Assembly: GCA_949287305.1 (NCBI GenBank)
Contig: CASEFX010000008.1
Coordinates: forward strand, 59,756-123,755
Length of the DNA: 64,000 bases
Direction: 5' to 3'
DNA from: an uncultured Sutterella sp.
Lineage (GTDB): Bacteria; Pseudomonadota; Gammaproteobacteria; Burkholderiales; Burkholderiaceae_F
A model generated the notes under the pieces. The model saw only the letters and a list, made by a program, of their open reading frames with translations, had not been told where the DNA came from and made no database searches. Each line of letters opens with the position of its first letter. Position 1 is the first letter of the stretch. Shown one piece after another: positions 8,761 through 16,724 of the stretch. A program made the position numbers and the translations under genes.

Positions 8761-10122
8761 ATGGAACGAACCTTTCCCATCCTTGACGTCGCCCCGACGG
8801 GCGCGGGCATCGGCTACCCCGACGGCATCCGCACCTTCGTGCCCGGAGCGCTTCCGGGCGACGTCGTCGCCTGCGACTGGACGCCGCCGGAAAAAGGGCG
8901 TCAATCGCAAGTGATCGATCACTTCGAATTCGTCGAACGCGCCGCCAAACGCGCGCCCGAACCCTGTCCGCACCTGTGCGGCACGCCCGCCTGCGGAGGC
9001 TGCCCCCTCGGGACGCTTCTCTACCGCGAGCAGTGCCGCCTCAAGGCAAAGCTCCTTCAAGACGCCTGCCGGGCCGCCGAGCGCGAAGACTGGGCCCGAC
9101 TCGTGACGCCCCCGGAACTCTTCGTGAAGCAGCGCGCCTTTCGCAACAAGGCCTTCTTCACGCCCCTTCGCACGGAAGACGGCATCCGCTTCGGGATGTT
9201 CGCGGCGGGAACGCACGAGAAGGTCGCGGTGGACGCCTGTCCGCAGCTCCCCGCCTGGATGAACGAATGCCAGCGCGCCGCCGCGCGAGTGCTCTCCGAA
9301 GCGCTCGGCGACGCGCCCGACGCGGTCTACGACGAGACGACGCACACGGGCCTTCTTCGCGGTCTTCTCCTTCGCGAAGGAACGAAGGGCCGCATGGCGG
9401 TCTTCGTCGTGAAAGACCTCTCTCCCGAACGCGAGGCGGCGCTCGGAAAACTCTTGGCCGAGGAACTGCGCGGACTGCACCTCACGAGCCTTCTCTGGAG
9501 CCGCTACGAAGCCCGCGGCAACCGCACGACGGGCGAGAGCTTCACCGTAATCAACGGAGCCGACCGCATCGAAACGGAACTCCTCGGCAAGCGCTTCTTC
9601 GTCGGGCCCGACACCTTCCTGCAGGTGAATCCCTCGGAAACCGAAAGGCTCTACAAAAAGGTTCTCGAGCGCGCCGCCGTCGGCCCCGAAGACAAGGTGC
9701 TCGACCTCTACTCGGGCGTCGGCACGATCACGCTCCTTCTCGCGCAGTCGGCCGCGGAGGTGTTCGGCGTCGAGATTTTCGAAGCCTCAGTCGAGGCGGC
9801 CAAGGAAAACGCGGCGGCCAACGGCATGGATAACGTCGGTTTTCTCGCTTCGCCCGTCGGCAAGGCGCTCGACAGCCTGCCTTTCACGCCCGACGTGATC
9901 GTGGCGGACCCCGCCTTCAAGGGGATGGAGGAAGGCGTTCCCGAACGCCTGGCGGCGCTCGGTGCACGACGACTTGTCTACGTCTCCTGCAATCCGAAGA
10001 CCTTCGTGCGCGACGCGCTCCTCTTTGAGCGCGCGGGACTGCGCCTCACGACCCTCGAGACGGTCGACCTTTTTCCCGGCGCACTGCACGTCGAGACGGT
10101 CGGGACCTTCGAGCGGGTCTGA
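8761..10122 (+). CDS. RlmD-like class I SAM-dependent RNA (uracil-5-)-methyltransferase
   Basis: 453 residues from MERTFPILDV; an upstream frame extension to 8674 overlaps the previous gene and lacks sense. Order: TRAM-like N-terminal domain, an Fe-S type cysteine cluster (C69, C73, C78, C81, CPHLCGTPACGGC), a middle domain, then the methyltransferase with SAM loop LDLYSGVGTITLLLAQ near 320. The catalytic cysteine sits in YVSCNPKTFVRD near 415. These are marks of the TrmA/RlmC/RlmD family, which makes 5-methyluridine in 23S rRNA or tRNA. Odd: the normally conserved DPPR-K-G motif reads DPAFKG, so activity or target may differ. RlmD is the closest guess. Confidence 0.75.
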   Translation: MERTFPILDVAPTGAGIGYPDGIRTFVPGALPGDVVACDWTPPEKGRQSQVIDHFEFVERAAKRAPEPCPHLCGTPACGGCPLGTLLYREQCRLKAKLLQDACRAAEREDWARLVTPPELFVKQRAFRNKAFFTPLRTEDGIRFGMFAAGTHEKVAVDACPQLPAWMNECQRAAARVLSEALGDAPDAVYDETTHTGLLRGLLLREGTKGRMAVFVVKDLSPEREAALGKLLAEELRGLHLTSLLWSRYEARGNRTTGESFTVINGADRIETELLGKRFFVGPDTFLQVNPSETERLYKKVLERAAVGPEDKVLDLYSGVGTITLLLAQSAAEVFGVEIFEASVEAAKENAAANGMDNVGFLASPVGKALDSLPFTPDVIVADPAFKGMEEGVPERLAALGARRLVYVSCNPKTFVRDALLFERAGLRLTTLETVDLFPGALHVETVGTFERV

Positions 10123-10140
10123 CACAACGGCCGAAAAGTT

Positions 10141-10172
10141 CAAGGGGCGCGTTCGCGCCCCTTGTCTTTCTG
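10141..10172. terminator. Terminator between convergent genes
   Basis: CAAGGGGCGCG (10141-10151) pairs with CGCGCCCCTTG (10154-10164), an 11-bp perfect stem, then TCTTTCT. It serves the methyltransferase gene and may also stop the opposing helicase transcript. Confidence 0.75.
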
Positions 10173-10176
10173 CGGC

Positions 10177-12306
10177 TCAGCCGCTGTAAAGCCCTTCGCG
10201 GTAGCGGTCGGGCTGCAGGAAAAAGCTCAGGGCCTTTTCCTTTCTTCTCGTGCGGAAGAAGTCGGGAAGGCTCGCGAGCACGATCCTCCCGTAGCCCTTC
10301 TGCGTCACGCGCACGTCGCAGAGAACGAACATGCCGCGGTCCGTTTCGCTTCGGATCAAGCGCCCCGCACCCTGCTTCAGAGCGATCACGGCCGAAGGCA
10401 GCGTCATCGCCGCGAAGGGATGCACGCCCTTCTGGCGAAGCCACTCGCTCTTGGCGGCCGAAATGGGATCGTCGGGCGAAGCAAAGGGAAGCTTGTCGAT
10501 CACGACGAGCGAGAGCGACTCGCCCTGCACGTCCACGCCTTCCCAGAAGCTCATCGAGCCCACGAGAATGCCGTTTCCCGCCTCGCGGAAGGCTTCGATC
10601 AACGCCCCCTTGGGTTTGTCGCCCTGCACGAAGAGCGGATAGCGGTTTCCGTTGGCGTCGAGCCGCGCGCAAAGAAGTTCCGCCGCGTAGTCGACCGCCG
10701 CAAGCGACGTGCAGAGAAGAAAGGTTCGTCCGCCCGCCGCTTCGATAAGGGGCCACACGCACTCGACGACGCGCTCTGTATGCTCTCTCGTGTTGTTCGC
10801 GGGCGCGGGAAGTTCCGGGAGATAGAAGCAGCCCTGCTCCCAATAGTTGAAGGGACTCGGCCACGAGAAGGCGGGCGTTTCTTCGGGCAAACCGAGCTGT
10901 CCGCGGAAGTGCTTGAAATCGCCTCCCGAGGAGAGCGTCGCCGACGTGAAGATCCAGGCGCCGCCCACGCGGTTTTTCATTTCCGAGAAAGCCCCCGCGA
11001 CGCTCAAGGGCGTATTCGTGAATCGCGTCCCCGTAGCGTAGGATTCGAGCCACCGAACCGACGGAACGCCCGGCACGGGCGAGAGGTCGACCGAAGCCGG
11101 AGCTTCCTTGGGCGTCATCGCCTCTTCGCGAAGCTTCAGCACCTCCTCGTCTTCCGTCGGAGGGAAGGGAAAGTCTTCGGGAACCGTCATGAAGGGGCGC
11201 CAGGACTCGGCTTCGAGCAGAATCCTGTCCCAAGTCTTCGCCGCGGCCGCGAGCTCTTCGTCTCGCTCCTTGGCGTTCCCGAGGGCTTTGGAGACCACGC
11301 CCATTTCCTTGAGGAGCCCCAGGAAGGCGGGAACGATGCGCGGGAAAAGCGGCATCGACGCGATCGACTTCTTGTCGCGGGTTTCAAGTCCCGCCGACTC
11401 GAGACTCACGCGAAGCGCCGAAATCGCCGAATTCATTCGGGTGCGAAGCTTGCGCCAGTCCGCGCAGTCCGCCGCCTCGGCGATCCCGCGGTCCTGAATC
11501 CGCTCCATCGCGAGTTCGATTTCTCGCGTCGAAAAACTCGTCGCAAAGAAGTCCGTCGCAATCGAGGGGAGCTGATGCGCTTCGTCCATGACCGTGAGGT
11601 CGACCGACGGGAGCATCCCTTCGGCGCCCTCCTCCATCGTCATGGCCGAGAGATAGAGATGGTGGTTCACCACCACGATCTGCGCGCACTTCGCGCGGTC
11701 GCGTGCGCGGCGCAGGAAGCATTCGTCCGCGAAGGGACAGTCCTTGATCCCGAGACAGCTCTCGACCGTGCTCGTCACCATGGGCCAGAGCGGATCGTTG
11801 TCGGGGACGTCGGGAAGTTCCGCGCGGTCGCCCGTCTGGGAAATCTTCGCGAAGCGCTCGATCTTGCGGAGCTTCTCAAAGGAATCCCGCTCGGGGAGGT
11901 ATTCCTCCCCCTTCGTACGCTCCAAGTGATGGTGGCAGATGTAGTTGGCGCGGCCCTTCAGGAGCGCCGCGTCGAAGGTGATGCCGAGGGTCTTGCGAAG
12001 AATCGGCAGGTCCTTGCGAAAGAGCTGGTCCTGAAGGGGTTTGCCCGCCGTCGAAATGATGACGCGCTTTCCCGCCAGGAGCGCGGGCGTCAGATACGCG
12101 AAGGTCTTCCCCGTGCCCGTCCCGGCTTCGGCGATGAGGGTCCCCTCCTTTTCGATCGCGTCGGCCGCTTCTTCGGCGTAGGCGATCTGCGAGGGGCGTT
12201 CATGAAATTCCCGGCGTCCCTTCGCAAAGGGGCCTTCGGCCGAGAGCGCGATGCGGGTGCGCTCCCGCAGGGGGCGATTGATGTCGAAGATCGGATTCGA
12301 AGCCAT
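10177..12306 (-). CDS. DinG/YoaA-family ATP-dependent DNA helicase
   Basis: 709 residues. Superfamily 2 Fe-S helicase of the XPD/DinG group: the Q-like opening RPSQIAYAEEAADAI (about 38-52) is followed by Walker A AEAGTGTGKTFAYL (about 59-72). The inserted Fe-S cysteines include C125, the pair CLGIKDCPFADEC near 192-204 and C215; then comes the Walker B/DEAH box VMDEAHQL. The C-terminal helicase domain shows GVDVQGESLSLVVIDKLPFA and QGAGRLIR. The family unwinds D-loops, R-loops or damaged 5'-tailed duplexes. The start codon overlaps the upstream gene's stop (TGATG), so translation is coupled to the periplasmic coiled-coil gene. Confidence 0.85.
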   Translation of the reverse strand: MASNPIFDINRPLRERTRIALSAEGPFAKGRREFHERPSQIAYAEEAADAIEKEGTLIAEAGTGTGKTFAYLTPALLAGKRVIISTAGKPLQDQLFRKDLPILRKTLGITFDAALLKGRANYICHHHLERTKGEEYLPERDSFEKLRKIERFAKISQTGDRAELPDVPDNDPLWPMVTSTVESCLGIKDCPFADECFLRRARDRAKCAQIVVVNHHLYLSAMTMEEGAEGMLPSVDLTVMDEAHQLPSIATDFFATSFSTREIELAMERIQDRGIAEAADCADWRKLRTRMNSAISALRVSLESAGLETRDKKSIASMPLFPRIVPAFLGLLKEMGVVSKALGNAKERDEELAAAAKTWDRILLEAESWRPFMTVPEDFPFPPTEDEEVLKLREEAMTPKEAPASVDLSPVPGVPSVRWLESYATGTRFTNTPLSVAGAFSEMKNRVGGAWIFTSATLSSGGDFKHFRGQLGLPEETPAFSWPSPFNYWEQGCFYLPELPAPANNTREHTERVVECVWPLIEAAGGRTFLLCTSLAAVDYAAELLCARLDANGNRYPLFVQGDKPKGALIEAFREAGNGILVGSMSFWEGVDVQGESLSLVVIDKLPFASPDDPISAAKSEWLRQKGVHPFAAMTLPSAVIALKQGAGRLIRSETDRGMFVLCDVRVTQKGYGRIVLASLPDFFRTRRKEKALSFFLQPDRYREGLYSG

Positions 12307-13166
12307 CAGAAATATCCCTCAAGACCCGAATCCTTGTTGCGGCGGCGCTCTTCGAGGCGTTCCTGGGCGGCGCGGCGCTCTTCGATCGTCTTATTGAGTT
12401 CGCGGCTTCGCTCGAGACGCTTTTCACGGCGCTTCTCGGCCATCGCCTCGGCCTTTTCCTGACGGGCCTTGGCACGGGCCTGCTTTTCTTCGTAAGCGGC
12501 GAGATTCGCCTCTTCCTGCGCTTCGCGCGCGGCCGCCTCGGCGCGGCGCGCCTCGACTTCGGCGGCGCGGTCGTTCGAAAGCGTCACGGGTTCGGACGCA
12601 TCGCGGCGGCGGTCGCCGAGACTCATCGGTTCGGAGGGCGAGCGCTCGCTTCGATTGAACTGCACGGGCTCGGAGGGCGCGCGCGGCGTCTTGGGCGCGA
12701 CCTTCATGGGTTTCGACGGCTCCTTCACGGTCGCGGGCGCGATGTCCATGGGCTTCGAGGCCGGACGCGCAACGCGGCGCTCCTTGAGGCGCTCGACGTT
12801 GAGCGCATGACGGTAGTCGTTCACCTTGATCACGATCTGATTGATTTCGCGGCGGCGGTCGTTCGCCTTGTCGCGGCCTTCCTTGATGCAGCTGTTCACG
12901 AAGAAGCGTTCGCTGCAGTAGGCCTCCACGTCCTTCATGGCGCTCTCGAGCCCGCGAAGTTCCGCTCGGGCGGCTTCCGAGACGTCGTCGGCTTCCTTGG
13001 CGTCGCGGAAGGTTTTCGCGTCCTTCCACTTTTCATAGAAGCTTCGGTCTTCCAGAACGGTCTGCGCCTTCTCGTAGGCAATTTCGAGAGGATCCTTGTC
13101 GGACGCCTGCGAAAGCGCGGGCGCGAGAAGACAAATCGCAAGAAGCGGGAGAATCGGACGGATCAT
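12306..13166 (-). CDS. Secreted coiled-coil protein of unknown function
   Basis: 286 residues starting MIRPILPLLAICLLAPALSQAS, a clear Sec signal peptide; the open frame upstream of 13166 is not needed. The mature part has a small helical domain with two cysteines (Y-C-SERFFVNS-C, about residues 79-89). A proline-rich linker then repeats a short S-[KE]-P-M/V motif (SKPMDIAP, SKPMKVAP, SEPVQFN, SEPMSL, SEPVTL). The C-terminal 100 residues are a very charged E/A/R-rich predicted coiled coil. No family recognised with confidence; the FFVNxC pair is familiar from uncharacterised burkholderial periplasmic proteins. It is upstream of and coupled to the helicase gene, which is functionally unexpected. 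Confidence 0.65.
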   Translation of the reverse strand: MIRPILPLLAICLLAPALSQASDKDPLEIAYEKAQTVLEDRSFYEKWKDAKTFRDAKEADDVSEAARAELRGLESAMKDVEAYCSERFFVNSCIKEGRDKANDRRREINQIVIKVNDYRHALNVERLKERRVARPASKPMDIAPATVKEPSKPMKVAPKTPRAPSEPVQFNRSERSPSEPMSLGDRRRDASEPVTLSNDRAAEVEARRAEAAAREAQEEANLAAYEEKQARAKARQEKAEAMAEKRREKRLERSRELNKTIEERRAAQERLEERRRNKDSGLEGYF

Positions 13167-13252
13167 GGGTGGGAAAAGTAGAAAATTCAGCGTGCGGGAG
13201 AGTCTAGCAAACCGCTCCCGCACGCGACAAAAGAAGAGTCGGCGGGAAAGTC

Positions 13253-13912
13253 TCAACCTTGGATTTCTTCGACGACCACCGACATCGGCAGACGGCTCTT
13301 CGGACGGCGCGCGTTCGAGTCGTTCGGATCGCGGTGCCCCAGGGCGACCATCATCACGGTGCGCAGATTCTTTTCGTCAAAGCCGAGAATGCGGTCGGCC
13401 TCGTCGAATTCCGCCCCTTCGATCGCCGTCGTGTCGACGCCGATCAGCGCGGCCGTGTAGAGGAGAAAGCCGAGCGCGATGTAGGCCTGCGCCGTCGTCC
13501 ACGCGCGAAACGCCTCGGGCGTGCCGTTGTTGCGGTCGGTGAAGCGGCGGCGACCCGCGTCGCGGACCGCTTCGGGCATGTCGGCGGGGAAGCGCCCGTC
13601 GGCCGTTTCCTGCTCGAGAACCGCACGGAGATGCTCTTCGGTCGGGGTCTTCGGGACGGCGAAGACAATGAGGTGCGAAGCGTTCTTCACGCGCTCCTGA
13701 TTGAAGTCCATGACGGCGGGCATGAGGCGCGCGCGGGCTTCCGGAGTCTTCGCGACGAAGAACTTCGTGTACTGACCGTTCACCGAGGTGGGCGAGAGGC
13801 GCAGCGCTTCGAGAAGCACCGCGAGGTCCTCGTCAGAGACCGGACGGCTCGCGTCGTAGTGTTTCGTCGTGTAGCGCGTGCGAAGGAGCTGAAGGACGTC
13901 TTCACGGTTCAT
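13253..13912 (-). CDS. Nitroreductase family protein (NfsB-like)
   Basis: 219 residues; start at 13912 (MNREDVLQLLRTRYTTKHYD) with AGGAG at the right distance, in preference to an upstream TTG. It has the FMN-binding nitroreductase pattern: R-x-T-x-K near 17, LRLSPTSVNGQ near 43-53, and GVDTTAIEGAEF plus ALGHRDPNDSNARRPKSR near the C-terminus, all typical of the oxygen-insensitive NAD(P)H nitroreductase/dihydropteridine reductase group. Cytoplasmic flavoenzyme reducing nitroaromatics, quinones or pterins. It is a single gene, divergent from the PIN-domain gene. Confidence 0.85.
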   Translation of the reverse strand: MNREDVLQLLRTRYTTKHYDASRPVSDEDLAVLLEALRLSPTSVNGQYTKFFVAKTPEARARLMPAVMDFNQERVKNASHLIVFAVPKTPTEEHLRAVLEQETADGRFPADMPEAVRDAGRRRFTDRNNGTPEAFRAWTTAQAYIALGFLLYTAALIGVDTTAIEGAEFDEADRILGFDEKNLRTVMMVALGHRDPNDSNARRPKSRLPMSVVVEEIQG

Positions 13913-14004
13913 GATGATGCTTCTCCTCAAGAAAAACGGATGCGTTTCATTTTAACGGCGCCGTGCGCTACACTCGCGTTTTTCCCACTCCCTGTTGCAT
14001 TCCG

Positions 14005-14541
14005 ATGCCTATTTCCGAAACGCTCGCCGAGCGCCTCGTCCAGCTCTCCGGCGCCTCTCTGCCCTCCGATCGTCCGCGCATCGTCATCGACACGAACGTG
14101 CTCCTCGATCTTCTCTTCTGGCACGACGCTTCGGCCGAACCGCTTCGCCGTGCGCTCGAAGAGGAACGTCTTGCCGCGGTCTTTGACGACGAAGCGCTCA
14201 AGGAGGCGGCGGAAGTGTTGGGCCGTCCCAAATTCCTCGCGGGCGACGACGAGGCCGTTTTTGCGTTGCTCGAAGCCTGGAGCCGGAATGCGCAGAGGGT
14301 CTCCGAAGAGGCGGTGGCCGCCTCTGCGAAGACCCTTACGGTGCGTTGCCGCGATCCCCTGGATCAGAAGTTGCTCGTGCTCGCTGCGGCGGCGGGCGCC
14401 TCGTGGCTCGCGACGAAGGACAAGCTTCTCTTCAAGGCGGGAAAGAAGCTTCGGCGCTTCGGCGTCGAACCGATTCGCCCGGCGGACTTCGCTCTCCTTC
14501 TCAGAGAACGCCCGAACGGTGGAGAAGCCCCCAGACCGTGA
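14005..14541 (+). CDS. PIN-domain protein (COG1569-type putative RNase)
   Basis: 178 residues. The start at 14005 (MPISETLAERL) is the first sensible ATG. The PIN fold is seen from RIVIDTNVLLDLLFW (first acidic residue in IDTN) through EEVLGRPKFL to RDPLDQKLLVLAAAAGASWLATKDKLL, giving the acidic quartet of Mg2+-dependent single-strand RNases. COG1569 members are often listed as toxins of toxin-antitoxin systems. No small antitoxin gene precedes it here, so a housekeeping or solitary role is equally possible. Its 3' end overlaps a convergent small membrane gene by 41 bases. Confidence 0.7.
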   Translation: MPISETLAERLVQLSGASLPSDRPRIVIDTNVLLDLLFWHDASAEPLRRALEEERLAAVFDDEALKEAAEVLGRPKFLAGDDEAVFALLEAWSRNAQRVSEEAVAASAKTLTVRCRDPLDQKLLVLAAAAGASWLATKDKLLFKAGKKLRRFGVEPIRPADFALLLRERPNGGEAPRP

Positions 14542-14605
14542 CGCCCACCCAGAGGAGGAAGGCCGCGAAGACGAGAGCGATCCCGATCTGCATGAATCGG
14601 CGCAT
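14501..14605 (-). CDS. 34-residue single-pass membrane peptide
   Basis: Short frame MRRFMQIGIALVFAAF continuing to ...LLHRSGVL, with one hydrophobic helix (about residues 7-27). A strong AGGAGT lies six bases upstream of the ATG, and the start is only three bases after the entericidin stop codon, so it is very likely co-translated with it. It overlaps the 3' end of the PIN gene on the other strand. Function unknown; its position suggests an envelope role linked to the entericidin-like lipoprotein. Confidence 0.6.
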   Translation of the reverse strand: MRRFMQIGIALVFAAFLLWVGVTVWGLLHRSGVL

Positions 14606-14608
14606 CGC

Positions 14609-14779
14609 TTACTCCTGCGCTTCCCGGGCGGTTTCGGAGAGCTTGTCGCCCGCCTTGCCGATCGCCGTGCTCACGTGGTCGGCGCCCTTCTTCAAGTCCT
14701 GACCGAGGCCTTCCATGGTCTGGCAGCCTGCGAGAAGAATGCCGGCGGCCGCGGCCGCCACGATGATCAATTTGCGCAT
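14609..14779 (-). CDS. Entericidin A/B family lipoprotein
   Basis: 56 residues: MRKLIIVAAAAAGILLAGCQ gives a short lipoprotein signal with lipobox LAGC (Cys19), followed by QTMEGLGQDLKKGADHVS and an amphipathic tail, the standard entericidin layout. In enterobacteria entericidins are small envelope lipoproteins linked to stationary-phase lysis and its antidote. A GGA-containing site lies upstream. It sits 38 bases downstream of mdaB in the same direction and directly ahead of the 34-residue membrane peptide. Confidence 0.8.
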   Translation of the reverse strand: MRKLIIVAAAAAGILLAGCQTMEGLGQDLKKGADHVSTAIGKAGDKLSETAREAQE

Positions 14780-14817
14780 GTCCGGTTTTCCTATTGGTTG
14801 GTGTGAATGAAATGGGA

Positions 14818-15390
14818 TCAGCCGAAAAGCGCCGTGAGGTGCGCCTTCCAGCGTTCGAGATCGGCTTCGATCCGCGGGTTCTTCAGGACGTCGTTTGCCA
14901 TGAAGCTCGCAAGCGGCCGCATCCCGAGGAACTGCAGGGTTTTGTGCAGGGGCAGGAAGACGCCGTCGATGCCGCGCCCTTCGAAAAAGTCGCCCGGTTC
15001 GTCAAAGGCTTCCTTCGGTGCATTCCAGGTCGAAGAGAGCAGATAGCGCTTCTCCGTAAGAAGACCGCCTGTACCGTAGTTCTTCGTCGGTTCCGTGCGC
15101 GTACGCCCGTCCCCGCGCGTAAAGCCGCCGGTCGTAAAGACCTCGTCCTCGTAGCGCTTCAACTGCCAGGGCGGGCTCATCCACCAACCCGGCGTCTGAA
15201 TGACGAGCACGTCCGCGGCGCGGATCTTTTCGTGCTCCTCTTCAACCTTCCAGTCGCCGCCCACTTCCGTCACGGCCACTTCGTGTCCGAAGGCCTCGAG
15301 CGTTTCCCTGGCGACCTTCGTGAAGAGATGATTGAGCGCGCCCCCTTGGCCGTGAAAAGCACAGCCGGCGTCGAGAATCAGAAACTTCAT
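14818..15390 (-). CDS. mdaB: NAD(P)H:quinone oxidoreductase, MdaB family
   Basis: 190 residues; start at 15390 (MKFLILDAGCAFHGQGGALN), overlapping the rmuC stop by four bases (ATGA). It has a flavodoxin-like fold with the family's QTPGWWMSPPWQLKRYEDEVF block (about 66-86) and the FFEGRGIDGVFLPLHK segment, both diagnostic of modulator-of-drug-activity B enzymes. These are FAD/FMN quinone reductases protecting against quinone redox cycling. It is cytoplasmic, third gene of the ybaL-rmuC-mdaB operon. Confidence 0.85.
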   Translation of the reverse strand: MKFLILDAGCAFHGQGGALNHLFTKVARETLEAFGHEVAVTEVGGDWKVEEEHEKIRAADVLVIQTPGWWMSPPWQLKRYEDEVFTTGGFTRGDGRTRTEPTKNYGTGGLLTEKRYLLSSTWNAPKEAFDEPGDFFEGRGIDGVFLPLHKTLQFLGMRPLASFMANDVLKNPRIEADLERWKAHLTALFG

Positions 15391-16712
15391 GATTTTTCTT
15401 CTCCCGTCTTTTCCTGTGGAACTCCGATCCATCCCGAGGCATCGTCCTCGGGACGATCGATTTCCGTCATTTTACGGGCCATCACGTTCTGACGGGTCCG
15501 CATCTTTCTGAGGCTTGCCTGCGCCTCGTCGAATTTCTTCGAAACGTGCTCGAACTGTTCGCAAAAGAGTCCGAATTCCGCCTTGACGTCCCCAAGGAGC
15601 CGCCAGATTTCGGCGGAACGCGCCTCGATCGCGAGCGTGACGAACCCCATCTGCAGACTGTTGAGAAGCGCCGCGAGCACCGTCGGTCCCGCGGGCGTGA
15701 TGCGGTAGTCCTTCTGCAGGCGCTCGAACATCCCGTCGGTGCGGAGCACTTCCGCGTAGAGCGACTCGGACGGCAAAAAGAGGACGGCGAATTCCGTCGT
15801 CACGGGCGGGCGCACGTACTTCTCGCGAATCGACTTCGCCTGCGCGAGTACGGCCTTGGCAAGGGCTCTCTGGGCGGCGTCTTCGGCCGCGCGGTCGGAC
15901 GCTTCGCGGGCGGCGAGGAGCCGCTCGAAGTCCTCCATCGGGAATTTCGCGTCGATCGGAAGCCAGCAGGGTTCGCCCTCGACGAGGCCGGGGAGCTTCA
16001 CGGCGAAGTCCACCGCCTCGCGCGAGGCGGGATCAAGCCGCACTTGGGAGGCAAACTGCTCGGGCGCGAGGAGGTCCGAGAGAAGACGCGCGAGCTGCAC
16101 TTCCCCGAAATTTCCTCGGGTCTTCACGTTCGTGAGCACCCCCTGAAGGTCCCGGACGCTCTGCGCCATCTGCCGCATTTCGCCCAGTCCCTTCTGTACG
16201 AGGCCGAGTTTGTCGTCGACCGTGCGAAAACTCTCCGTCAAACGTTCCGAGAGCGTTCGGTCGAGTTTTTCCGCTACCGTCTCGCGGATCTTCTCGAGCT
16301 TTGCCTCGTTGCCGAGCGTGATTTTTTCGAGCGCTTCCGAAAGACGTCCCTCCATCTGCCGGCTCTGCGCGCCCTGCAGGTCGCTCAACTCCCGAAAACG
16401 GGCCTCGAGCTGCGCGAGCGTCGCTCGCACGGCGTCGGTCATGCCGTTCACCGCGACGAGCCCGGACTTCTGGGCTTCTCCCATGTGGTGAAAATACTGC
16501 GTGAGGGTCGCCACCTGACGCTGCTCCAGGGCGCGAACGGTTTCCCGCAGCCGCTCTTCGCGCGCGAGCACGGCGTCCGAGACCTGGTCGGCCGCGATTT
16601 CGGCGTAGCGCCTCACGGAAAAGCTCCGCACAAGGAGAATGGCGAGCAACAGGACGGCAAGGGCGGCGAGGCCCGTCAGGACCCAGAGAAGCGTTTCGGT
16701 CGTCACGATCAA
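15387..16712 (-). CDS. rmuC: DNA recombination protein RmuC
   Basis: About 441 residues. An N-terminal membrane helix (TLLWVLTGLAALAVLLLAILLV) is followed by a long coiled coil (about 45-190), then the RmuC core: TRGNFGEVQLARLLSDLLAPEQF and the conserved PIDAKFPMEDFERLL, and FLPSESLYAEVL. RmuC limits recombination between short inverted repeats; a nuclease-like role is predicted. The start is uncertain: TTG at 16712 or GTG at 16706; neither has a clear ribosome-binding site, so coupling to ybaL (stop 13 bases upstream) is likely. It overlaps mdaB by four bases. Confidence 0.85.
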   Translation of the reverse strand: MIVTTETLLWVLTGLAALAVLLLAILLVRSFSVRRYAEIAADQVSDAVLAREERLRETVRALEQRQVATLTQYFHHMGEAQKSGLVAVNGMTDAVRATLAQLEARFRELSDLQGAQSRQMEGRLSEALEKITLGNEAKLEKIRETVAEKLDRTLSERLTESFRTVDDKLGLVQKGLGEMRQMAQSVRDLQGVLTNVKTRGNFGEVQLARLLSDLLAPEQFASQVRLDPASREAVDFAVKLPGLVEGEPCWLPIDAKFPMEDFERLLAAREASDRAAEDAAQRALAKAVLAQAKSIREKYVRPPVTTEFAVLFLPSESLYAEVLRTDGMFERLQKDYRITPAGPTVLAALLNSLQMGFVTLAIEARSAEIWRLLGDVKAEFGLFCEQFEHVSKKFDEAQASLRKMRTRQNVMARKMTEIDRPEDDASGWIGVPQEKTGEEKS

Positions 16713-16724
16713 GGTTCGGGAAAG

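Noticed and set aside
14005..14541. Toxin-antitoxin operon around the PIN protein
   Set aside because: No small antitoxin-like gene lies upstream or downstream; the PIN gene is flanked by a divergent nitroreductase and a convergent membrane peptide.
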